Shown here: positions 48,339 through 59,800 of the stretch, piece after piece
Position numbering within the stretch: the stretch's first letter is position 1
How the letters are laid out: the number at the start of each line of letters is the position of its first letter
DNA from: Candidatus Hydrogenedentota bacterium
GTDB taxonomy: Bacteria; Hydrogenedentota; Hydrogenedentia; Hydrogenedentales; CAILVY01
Length of the DNA stretch: 64,000 bases
Assembly: GCA_029565395.1 (NCBI GenBank)
Contig: JAKQOG010000230.1
Location: 1 to 64,000 of the forward strand
Direction: 5' to 3'
Translations under genes and position numbers: made by a program
Notes under the pieces: model-generated
Told to the model about the DNA's origin: nothing
The model's database searches: none
What the model saw: the letters and a program-made list of their open reading frames with translations, nothing else

Positions 48339-50744
48339 CTATTTCGGGGTATTTTCTTTCTCGCGAACGATTTTCTTCAAATACTCCATGTAGACATCCA
48401 GGGGAACAAGGCCGTCTTGGGATTCGGCGGCTGTTTTGTCCTTGGCGCTGTCACCCGCCATGTCTTTTTTATCCTCGGTCAACGCCTGCTGCACAACGAT
48501 TGAATCCCCTTGCACACACGCTTTGCCGGTTTTTTCATCGGTGACTACGACAAATTTTCCGCGCGCACCGCCATATAACACCAGCCGATCGTTGGCGGTA
48601 TGACGGAGGTACAGCAACACCTGTTCATCTTTCGAAAAGGTGGGCATCTCGCTCGGTTGATAGACAAATCCGCCAACTCGGCCTCCAATGATGGAAAACG
48701 AGATGTTGGAGGATTTGTTGAGATTGCCCTTGGCGGTATCCTGCACTTCCACAATGACATCCGTGTAAATGCGCCCGCCGCGCGTCCAACGGCTTTCCAC
48801 GGAGGTTACTTTTCCGGTGATGATATCATCGGCGCCAGCGGCCATTTCAGGCGTGGTGACATGGGCGATTTCAGAGAATGCGGCATTCGCCCAGCCAAGC
48901 GCCAGCAGTATCATTACGCCCGCCACAACGGCTTTGCGGTAACGCCTCCACGCGAGACCGCCCGCAAAGAGCATTGACATCGCGGCCCCGAAGATGTACA
49001 TCAGATGATTTAGCGCCCAGTCCACGCCATGGCCCGCCGCGCGCGCGCCCTTGAAAGCAGCGTCATGGCCAATCAGATAACGCGCAAGCAACGGGGACAT
49101 CTGATAGTATAAATCCACCATTGCGGTGCCCACCGCGGTTTGCAGCAGCATAGTATCCCGGAATTTCCGGAGCAATGTGGCGGTAGTGGTGGGGGTGGTG
49201 GTGCCCGTTCCCGCACCCGAGATAACATTCAGCGGGCATACATCATTGGGATCGCCAAACATAGGTCTGCGATTGGGCAACATTTCCGGCAGGGTGCGTT
49301 CCGTATCCGCGCTGATGACCGTATTCATTTCAAAGCTCCATGCCAGGGGCGTTCCCGCATCTTTGTTGCTTATGTCGAGTATGTTTTCCACTTCATGAAA
49401 CACTTCCGAAGAGAATGCGGTGATGTAATCGTCACGTTGTTGTGCGCCTCTCCCTTGCGTCCCTTGAATCGAATCAAAATCCGCCACTTCATAGCCGGTG
49501 ACGGGCGCCTGGCGATCATACCCGGTCCCGTTCAACGGATTAAGCGTAAGAGTGTACGAAGGATTGAAAAGCGCCCCGGAAGCGCCGGGCACCTCGATTT
49601 GCTTCCACATCCCGAATAGCTCGAAATATCCTTCCATTTGAAGATCCGTGACCGGCTCATACAAAGCGGTCATCGTGCTGAACAGCGGCACACGCGCGGT
49701 GTCGGGATTGTCATCCGTATCGACCCACGCCACCACATGCCCTCCGGGAATGGGGATCGAGGGCAATCCCATTCCTTCGCGGGTTTGAGTGCGGGCTTCC
49801 GCCTTGATGGAGAAGAAATTAGACTGGCTGCCCCGTGGATAAAGAAATGAAATGCCGGAGATATCGTCCGGTGCAAGGTCCTGGGTCCCGCCCACGCGGT
49901 ATCCGGAATCCTTTTCAACATTAAAATAAATGGGAAACATCGTGGGCGTCGCACCAATATATTTGCCCTCGCCCGAAGCCCCCGAATACCAGAACACTTC
50001 ATTTTCCACCAAGTCTATGGAGGTTTCCGCGTCCACCGTGGCAAATACCTCGCGGAGGTTGTTCAAGGGGGTGTGCGACATCCCCAGCAAGTGGCCGATT
50101 TCATGCACCAGGATCGACTTCAGATCATACAAGGCATCCTCGCCTGTAGTTCCAGGCCGCACCCCGGCGGCGTTAATAACAATGTCAACGTCTACCAAGG
50201 TGCCCGCGCTGATGGTATAGGCTTCCCCCGAAACCACCAGTATTTCGTCCTCTATCGTATACAACGGCAAGGTTAGCCCCAGCACAGGAAAGTCAAGGCC
50301 CGGCACCAGCACATCCGCCGGGTCGGGTTCTACATCTTCCCCGGTATCATCCGTCTCCGTCACCTGAAGCGCGATCACCGACAAAAAATCCGGCGAGGAT
50401 TCCGTAGCCACAAAAATAGGATCTTGCACAATCCCCGCAAAACGGAAACTGGCATAGCTCGTGGCTACGTCCTGCCATACCTGAAAGGAGTCTTTGACAA
50501 CCTGGATTTCTTCCGGGGTATAGCCGCTCTTGCCGCCTTCGATGAAGATCTCAAGACCCTCACCCGTGGTGATCTTGCCGTCATTATTCGTATCGAATTC
50601 CTGGAACGGCCACACCACGTAGCGCAACTGGTTCTGCTGATTGAATCCACCGTCTGGGAAGAATGCATCAGCCACCGGCGCCAGAAGAAGCGTCAGGAAT
50701 ACACACCCAGCCGCTAACGTTATCCGTCGCACGTTTGCACTCAC
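48339..50744 (-). CDS. Secreted metzincin (matrixin-like) zinc metalloprotease
   Basis: HEIGHLLGMSHT zinc-binding motif; EF-hand-like DTNNDGKITTGE; signal peptide. GTG start at 50744 with GGAAAGGA RBS instead of 50867. Confidence 0.85.
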   Translation of the reverse strand: MSANVRRITLAAGCVFLTLLLAPVADAFFPDGGFNQQNQLRYVVWPFQEFDTNNDGKITTGEGLEIFIEGGKSGYTPEEIQVVKDSFQVWQDVATSYASFRFAGIVQDPIFVATESSPDFLSVIALQVTETDDTGEDVEPDPADVLVPGLDFPVLGLTLPLYTIEDEILVVSGEAYTISAGTLVDVDIVINAAGVRPGTTGEDALYDLKSILVHEIGHLLGMSHTPLNNLREVFATVDAETSIDLVENEVFWYSGASGEGKYIGATPTMFPIYFNVEKDSGYRVGGTQDLAPDDISGISFLYPRGSQSNFFSIKAEARTQTREGMGLPSIPIPGGHVVAWVDTDDNPDTARVPLFSTMTALYEPVTDLQMEGYFELFGMWKQIEVPGASGALFNPSYTLTLNPLNGTGYDRQAPVTGYEVADFDSIQGTQGRGAQQRDDYITAFSSEVFHEVENILDISNKDAGTPLAWSFEMNTVISADTERTLPEMLPNRRPMFGDPNDVCPLNVISGAGTGTTTPTTTATLLRKFRDTMLLQTAVGTAMVDLYYQMSPLLARYLIGHDAAFKGARAAGHGVDWALNHLMYIFGAAMSMLFAGGLAWRRYRKAVVAGVMILLALGWANAAFSEIAHVTTPEMAAGADDIITGKVTSVESRWTRGGRIYTDVIVEVQDTAKGNLNKSSNISFSIIGGRVGGFVYQPSEMPTFSKDEQVLLYLRHTANDRLVLYGGARGKFVVVTDEKTGKACVQGDSIVVQQALTEDKKDMAGDSAKDKTAAESQDGLVPLDVYMEYLKKIVREKENTPK

Positions 50745-50820
50745 GTATCCCGTTCCTTTCCTAGCTCTGGACGCGCCCCCCGAAGGAAGCGCCTTCCGTT
50801 TCTCTATTTTCCTGACAACG

Positions 50821-53800
50821 TTATTTACTCTTCGCCTTGCGGCGCGCTTGCCACAAGGGTGCAGCAAGCGCCAAAGCCACCAACCCCATCAACGCCAAAT
50901 CGCCGAACACCCCGCCGCTCTTTTGCACCGGGGCGGGGCCGCATCCAATCTTGCTTAACAATTTGGTTGGTTCTGGATCATTCACGTATTCAAATCCACC
51001 CACGAGGATGGCCTCCGAGCCTTTGTCCGCGTTGCGGACTTTTATATCCAGGACACCGACATCGGGTATTCCATAGAAGGGGAATCCAACGGAAATACGG
51101 GTGCCCTCGGCATTCACATCCAACACGGGCATCAATGTGTTTTCAAAGATCACATCGATATTGGCACGATCCGAGAATCGCTTGCCGATGATGGTGACCG
51201 GAAAGATGTCTTTCGTGCCTTTCGACGGCGACACTGATATAATTTCCGGGCCCTGCTCGCTTCCCGGCTTGAGCGTGAAGAGACCCGACCGGCTCCCTTC
51301 TTCTCCCGTATCGGGATTGCGCACAATCAGGACTATCGGCTCTTCCGGCACCGTACCCGCCGGGGTGCTGATACTGAGGCTGATGCTGGATCCATTGGCA
51401 TTGGTCACCTCCACCTCATATCCGCTCAAGGCCACCACCGGATTCGTGCCGAAACCGCTTCCGTAAATTATAAGGTTAAAAGGCTGCCCTTCCAGCGTCT
51501 GCGAAGGCAACTGACTGACACTTGCGGAGTCAATAACCACCGACGTCGGCGAGACAGGTTTGGTGCGCGCGGTTATGACACCCGAACGCCGTTTCGTCGC
51601 ATTGTGCGACCGCACCCAGTTGAAATCACTTCCATCCTGAGCGCTATAGGCCTTCGCCCCAATCAGGGAGTAGCGCATGGGCATGGTCTTGAAGTAGGTA
51701 ATGAAGCCCAGACCGCGCGCACCCCACGGGAACTCCTCAAACTTGACGAATTCGTTGCGTTCCTCGCCCGACAGCGTTGCCCAGGTATCCGGGTCGGGTT
51801 CCGTGGGCGTATTGGGACCCCAGGAAACAATACCCACCCGGAAATTGTCATTCACTGTCATGCTACCCGATGCGCGCAACACCACAAAGAAGTCCGCGCC
51901 CGTGAAAGGATCTCCGGGCCGTCCGCCAAAACTGTCGGGCGCCCATTGCCGGTTGCGGGTCTGTGATTCCATTGGGATCGGATAATCATCGGTGCCAGGC
52001 GTGGAGAAAACGAACTTCACCTGAATGTCTTCCGCCGTCTGGCCAATGTATACGGGCGCCGCATCCAACGGCAAGGGGATGTCGATATCCGGATCAAACA
52101 CCCCGTTGCGGTTAAGCGGATTGTTATCATTGTCGCGGTAGAGCGCCACGCCGCTCAGTTCCTGGTCCGCATTCAACGGCAGAAGATCCACCGTCGGATT
52201 GAAATTGGCATCCGTTCCTTCATTATAGAATTCCACGATGACTTGTTCGAGGAAGCTGGGTTCCGTAACGATCCGCCACGAACCCGTGCGCGGTGTTCCA
52301 CTCAACAGATTCAACTGATTCGCCGTGTTGCTGACAATCTGATACGGCTCATAGGCGCTGTCCAGCAGAAAATCGCCCGCAAATACATCGGCGGTCCACG
52401 CAGCGCCTTGCACCGTGAACGACTTGTCGCCACCCGTGCCCAGGCTTCCGCTCGCTGCGGTGCCGGCGCTTTCCCGGTTGGTCGATAGATCCAGCCCCAG
52501 CACCGGCAAGACCGCGCCGCCAATCGTAATCACTTGCGATTGGTTGGTGACATCCAGGATCTTGGCCGGAATATTCACCTCCAGCATGTCATGTCCGAAG
52601 AAGTCCTGGACAGGGCCTTCATCCGGATTATTCTTGATTCCTGCCGAGCCGCTGGTGTTCACCTGAGGCAGGAATTGAATACCGCCCTTGCGCTGGCCTT
52701 CGGGACGGGTGGGCAGCGTGGCGGGAATCACCGCGCGGAACTGCTCGAAGCGTTTGGCCTTTTCCGACGTGCGCACCGTAACGAACAAATCATCGCCCGG
52801 CTGCAGTTCAACAACGCCGGCCTCTCCCTCCGTGGCTCCTTCCGTGGATCCCTCCGTCGCGCCTTCCGTCTGCTTCGCTTCCTCGACTTTCACCACAGGG
52901 GAAGAGTCGCTCTTAACGGCTGCCTTATCAGCGCCAAAATCAACCGTCCCGCAACCTATCGTCGCATTGAAACTGTCTTCAATGGCAGCAGCATCCTTGT
53001 GCGGCACTTGCCACAAATCCTGCGGCGTTAACGTCAACACCCACGCCTTGTCACTATCATCTACCAGACCGTTGCCATCCAGGTCATCCGCAACGCCATC
53101 GCCATCCAGGTCAATCAATTCCGGCTGGCTCGGCCAAGAAAGATTACGAAGCTTCACTGGAGTATCCAACCCTGTTACGGGCACGGCATAATCCATATAG
53201 GCCTCAAACATTCTGCTGATCTCGAACATGCCCGAAAGATCCGTGTCTTCATACAGCAACACCCCGGAGTCCTGATCTTGACCGGCGGCATCCAGTGCCG
53301 CCAAATCATCCGGTGTAAAATCGGGGCCCCAGAAAGCCACCGTAATCGAAGCAAGGGCCGTCTCCTCACGCGCATTGACAAAGGGATCGGCGGATCCCGC
53401 CAGATTCAGCCCAAGCATCGGCGTCACATCACTGTTGATGTCTATTTTCTGCGTGAGCAATCGGGCCTTGGTGTCTTCCGGCGCCCAATCCATGGACTTG
53501 GGATACTCATTGGGACCCAGGGTCTTCGGCCAGGTGTCATAACTCGGCAGAGACGGCTGGGCGGGCGGTTGAGAATAAGCCGAGGAACGTGGTCCCGTCG
53601 GGGGCAAATCACTGCCCTGGCCTGACGTAGCATGGAAGAAGGGCACTGTTTCATAGGCAAACTGCCCGCTACTCATTGATTCATCATAGGAAAGCGCCAG
53701 CGTGAAAGTGCCCAGGGTAAATACCCGCGAGCCGGAAATCCGCCAATAGGTTACGCCCACCGTATGCCCATTCAGGAAGCGGGAACGCTCCAGACCGAAG

Positions 53801-56800
53801 GGATCCATCCACTGGCTGAAATCGGTCGGATCACTTTCTGAAAAATCATAGCCAAAACAGTGTCCGCCATCCGACATGGAGCCGCCGCCAAAGAACAAGT
53901 CCGTTTGCTGGCGGTAAATCGAATCGGATTCGTACGTCAACACGTAGTCATGCACGTCGACACCGAACTTAACGGGTTTCGTGGACTTCTCATTGACCGT
54001 GCGCTCGGGCCACCACGGTTCATTCGCACCCCATCGGGGATCTTGTTGCCAGACAATATTGCCCAAATCGGGATTATAGGCTTCAATGCCCGGAATCATG
54101 CTGTCCACATAGATGCCGCCCGTCGTTACACCCAGGGCATTAATGCGCCGGGGTTCGATGAACGCGCGGAAATCCGCCCCCATGGTCAGACCGGTATTAT
54201 CACCCGGGGCCAGGGAAACGTCTTTGAAACCACTGTCGGTGCGGGCCACGACAAAGTAATCGCAGGTCCAGTCACTGCTCGAATACATTGCGCTTCCGCC
54301 CACATTATCCGGCGTCTTTTCCAAATAGCCGTCCACATTATCCTTATTCGCAATCTCTGCTATGGGACGGCGGCGTCCTTCGTAGAAATGCAGCGTGGTG
54401 CGCCACCACGGATCGCCTCCGCCCGGCGGGAAGGGAAGATATTCCCAGCCGCCGTCATCGGCATGCACTTCTTCTTCATTGTAATAATCAAACACAAACG
54501 CTTCCGGAAGCATGGGGTAGTCGCCGGCAAAATCAACTCCGCCATTCGCCCGCGGCACGGGCGGATCAAAGATGCCGTTGTTGTTGGTGTCATGCCATAC
54601 CCAAAGCCCGTTGTACGTAACGTCTTCCGCAAGCACGCCATTCTTATCGTCTTCCAACCCCAAACCCCGGATATTGGTCGTATAATGTTCCAGTCCGTCA
54701 TTGGGGTTGAAACCGCCGTTGCCCGGCGAACCAAACGGATCCGCGCCAATATCGGTCAACACCACATTGACCTCGCGCAACTGCGCAGCCTCCTTGGTGG
54801 TCTCTATGCGCCCCTGAATCCCGGCCTCATACTGGTCGAAATGCAAGGACTTCGTCGAGTGCAGGTTAATGCCAATGAGGGCCGTCCACGTATCCACAGA
54901 GGCGAGCTGCCGCAATTCCAGCATCTCGCCCGCCGTGATATCCATCAACTGACTCACCTTATTCCAGCGCGGACGCGTAAACTCCGCCGGGGGCGTATAC
55001 AGGTACATGGGCGCGTTCCAGGTGTCAAACAATCCTGGAACGGTTTTCTCACTCCATTTGGCCGTGACATCCCAGTCGGTGAAACTGGAGGAGTATGCCG
55101 CGTCAGGCTCTAACTTCTCCCCATCCGCAAAATTCGGGGTGTAGGAGTCAACCGGTTTGTTCTCGCTATCGAGCGGATACGCGCCGCTCTCCTTCACCAT
55201 CTGGGCGGACAACACGTTGCAGCTCAGGGTCGTCTGACTGCGCCATGTGGCCGACGTGCGCACTGCAATATGATACGACGCCCCATTCAGGCCATTGTCC
55301 GGATCAGCCTTTGGCTCCGCCAGAACGGGGAACTGCGGCTCCGCCGCCGTGCCATCGCCGATGAAATCGAGCTCATAGGCCAAACTGAGGCCTTCCACCG
55401 TGTAGTCCGTCAAAATCGTGCCAATCGCGCCAAAGGAGGTATTGCCCTGGCTGTCCCACACATAGAGGAGTTCATCATAATTCACGTCCAGGGTAAGATC
55501 ACCCTCGTCTCCCCCGTCATTCTCCTTAAAGAGCCCAAATTCAAGAATGTCCGAGAAAAACGGCCCGGCTTGATTGCCATAGTGCAGCGTCTCCGGTTCG
55601 CGTTCATCCGGACGCAGTGTGTAAACAAGTTTGCTCAATAAGCGCGGCGCGGGATTGTCCGCCGGGTAGCCCATCGTAAAGTTGATGAGCGGCACCCAGT
55701 CATTCAAGGGCACAAGTGATTCCTTATCCTTAATTTTACTTTCGACCTTGAACTCCGCGGGCGGTTCATCCGATTCGCCTTCGCTTTCGCCTTCATCGGT
55801 AATGCCGCATCCCGACACCGGCGGGCGGACCGTTATGTAGTCTTGAATACGGTAGGTGTACGCCTGCGTCGCACCCGTATCCGAATTTTCGAAGGTCACT
55901 TCCAGTGTCACCGTATAGAAGCCTTCCTTCGTATACCGGTGTTCGGGATTCTGTTCGGCCCGGTCGGTGGAGGTCGTATTGTCGCCAAAATTCCAGAACC
56001 AGACCTTGGGTATCATCAAATCCGTGCCCACGGACAAGTCCGTGAACTGAACATCCACTCCACAGCCACGCCCGCCGATCAAGTCTTCCGTAATGGTGCC
56101 CGTGGTCGGATCGGCCATGAAATCCACAAACGGAGCCGCCACAATCTCGATGAAATCCGTCTTGGTCTCGGTCACCTCGATGCCATACTTGTCCGTCACC
56201 GTAACACTGACCGTGTAAAAGCCCGCCTGGGAATACGTATGTAACGGATTGCGCTCGGTGCTGGTGTTCCCATCGCCAAAATCCCACAGCACTTCCACCA
56301 CGGTGCCGGTCGCGATCAAGGTGAACTGAATGTCGCCGCCGACCACCTGCCGGTGCCGGTCCGCCGTAAAGTCCACTTCACTTTGCGGCAGGGAATAAAT
56401 AGTCTGGGTCATGCCCGCCTGATTCGGATTGCTGCGAATCCAATACTTGACCTTTCTGTCGTCCTGGCTGTGATCCACCTCATGCGTGGGCGCCACGCGT
56501 TCACGCACGCGATCATAGGTCCAGAAATACATGTCCGGCGGATTTTGGAAAAACGTGATGAAGCCCAGCCCGCGCGCGCCCCACGGGAATTCCGAGAACT
56601 TGTCAAACTCGTCTTCCTTCTGGCTTGTGCCCAGAATGTTCGAGAACGTGTCGGGATCGGGTTCCGTCGGGGTAATGGGTCCCCAGGAAACAACCCCCAC
56701 CCGGAAAGAATCGCCCTGTTGCATATCGCGGGACGTGCGCAACACAACAAAGAAATCCGAACCGTACGTGGCTTGCGAAGGAGACGTGCCCAGTTCCTGC

Positions 56801-59800
56801 GGAATCCATTGGCGCAGGTTCGGTTGATTCTCATACGGCACGCTCACGCGGCCCGTGGTGTCGTCCGTGCCCGGCGAGGAGAACACCAGTTTCACCTGGT
56901 ATTCCGGTTCGCCTTGCACGCCGATGAACACGGGAGGATCATCCAGCCGGACCGGCAGGTCGATGTACTCCAATTCGTTACTGGCATTAAGCACCGGGGG
57001 ATCAAACACGCCATTGGTGTTCCGGGAATCCCAGTCATTATCGCGGTAGAGAGAAACCCCGCTGACCTGGTCGTTTGCCGGATCTTCAATGTCCAACGGA
57101 AGCAGATCATTATAAGGATTAAAGTGCCGGCCCAGGGTTTGGTTGCTTTGATCGTAAAACTCAACGATTACCTGTTCCAGGAAGGTCGGGTCTTTTACCA
57201 CTGCCCAACGGCTTCCATTGCGCGGCGCGCCGCCCCGCAACGTCAGAGAATCGCCATTCACCGCCGTAATTTCATACGCTTGGAGCCGGGAATCCTGATC
57301 TTCTCCCGCGCTCATGCCCACCAGCCACAATCCGACCGCTTTGTTCGTCCAGCCGCCAACCGAATAGTAGGGGCTGTCCGCATCCGCTTCGACATCACCA
57401 GGGGTAAACACGGTGGACGAGGTTTCCCCTTGCGTGCCCTCGGCGATGAGGTTTTCCGGGCGGTTGGCCGCACAATCAATGCCAAGCACGGCCACGGGCG
57501 GCCCGCCCGGCAGTATTACCGGGACCGCGGGCGAGACCGTGGTGGACACAAGGTCCTCGGACAGATCGATAATACGGCTGGGCACCGCGGCTTCCAGCAT
57601 GTCATGCCCATAGAAATCCTGTACCGCGCCTTCATCGGGACTGAGTTTCTCCACAGGACCGCCCACGGTGGAACCGGCCGGCGTCAGCCCTCGCACGATG
57701 TCTATACCGGCATACGTGGCGGCAAGCGGGGTGCGGCTCGGCAAACGCGCGGGTACAAAGCAGCGGAATTGTTCAAACTGCGCAATGCTTTCCGACGTCC
57801 GGATGACGATAAACAAATCATCGCCCTGATTCCCCCCGCGTGTCAGGGCTTTCAACTCCGCCGATTTCATGTCACCGGAAACGGCCAGCGGGGAAACATC
57901 CATAATCTGTGGGGCCGCACCCCAAAAAGAAGGCCACTCCGCGGTGATATACTGCACCAAGGATCCCGGAAGAATGGCTGCCATGCCTCCTGATTTATCC
58001 CACGGCACATCCGGCGGTTTTGGCCCGCCATTGCGGGTATCCGCTTCGGGCAGCAGCCAGGTCAAGAGCGGTTCCAACTGAAGCACCCACGCCAAATCCA
58101 GCATCCCGTCAAACTGCGGATTGCCTTCATAATTGGAGGCTTCCGATTCCGAGAGCACCACCAGACCGTCGCCGGTGATATCATCCGGGACATTGTCGCC
58201 ATCCAGATCAATCGATTCAGGGGCATTGGCCCATTTCAAACTGGAGGGCTCAAGGGCTACCAATCGATCGTTGTAGGCCACGATGGTGTCGCCAAAAGTG
58301 ATGGGACCGTCAAAAACACCGTCGCCATTGGTGTCTTCATAGAGCATAACGCCCGACGACACCAGCGCGCCGGTATCGGAATCCAGCTTCGCCAAATCAT
58401 TCTTCGAGAATTCAGGACCCCAGAAGGCCACCGTGATCCGGTTCAACGACGTCGGCGCAAACCGGTTCACCACCGGATCATCCGACGCCGTCAGATTGAT
58501 GCCCAGCATCGCCGTGGGCATCGAGTTATATTCAATATGCTGTTTGAGAATTCGCGCGGCACGATCGCCGTGCGTCTTGTCCGCCGGAATCGTAAAACGA
58601 TCGTCAAGTCCAGGCTCCCAATCGTCCATCCGGGGATACTGGCCCTTCCGCAGCACATCGCGCGCAAGCACCCACCGCCCGGCCACGATGGCATAGTCGC
58701 GGCCCGTCCGCCCGCACGGATCGTACGGATAAAACGGGAAGTCCACATTCGCGCTCATGACGGGATCCCCAAGACCATCCACCACCGGATCGCAGTTTTC
58801 ATCCAGCATCTGATGCGAGACTTCATAGTATTTGCCGGTATACGCCGGGCGTCCATGGTCCAGAGTCAGCACGGATCCGTTTTGTTCCAGAACCCGGTAT
58901 TTGCCGCCGTTGCTGTCGATATAATACAGGGGTCCGTCCGTCAGCAGATTTTGCCCGCAGATCGAGCAATCCAGCAACTCCACATAGACAACGTCATCTT
59001 CATACGTTTCTTCATTGGGGGTTTGCGAGGGCTGATAATCCGCTTCCATGTACGGCGTATTGTTTATCGTGGTATTTTCATCCAGGTAAACAAGGCTTTC
59101 CGCGCCATAGGCCATTGAATAGTCTATGGTTGTGCCGCTGAGATCAATAGAGCCGGCCACCGGGAATCCATCCGGGTGTAACTCCGCGGGCGGCCACGTG
59201 GTGTAGTCCGGCAACGTGGGTTGTTCAGGGGGCAATGGGAAGAAATAGGACCGCGGAAATTCCAGATGCCCGCCCAGTTCACTTACCGTGGCATCCTCTT
59301 GCTTCAAATTAAAGGGTACAGTTTCAAAAGAGTATTGAATACTGGTGTACTGATCGGTATTGCCGGTGTTGTCGTATATGCTTTCTGACATGTCGGGCTG
59401 GATTCCCGCTTCAAACAAATTGTAAAACCGGATGCCCATGATCCCGAAAACATCATTGGATTCGTAAATCTTCACCGGATCCATCCAGAGACTGAACCAC
59501 GTCAGACCGCCCGCATCGGTGAAATTCTCATTCCCCATCGAATGCAGAGCGCTCAGGAAGCCCACCCACGGATCGAATTTGGGCGGGATTTGACCAAGAT
59601 TAATAAAGGTTTCCTTCGCATACGAGTTGCACGTGCTGTACGTTAACACCAAGTCATGAACTTCCATCCCGCAGCGCATGGGCTTGACGTTGTCCTGGAT
59701 GTGCAGCCGTTCATGCCACCACGGCTGTTCTTTCACCGTCTGCGAATTGACGATATCCCAATCCGGCGAGTCCTGCCAGGGATCCGTGCCCGGATCGAAA

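Noticed and set aside
53860-55113. 417-aa plus-strand ORF (and similar at 56353-57993 and 59656-60900)
   Set aside because: All antisense to the giant protein, low-plausibility composition, no RBS or domains. Shadow ORFs.
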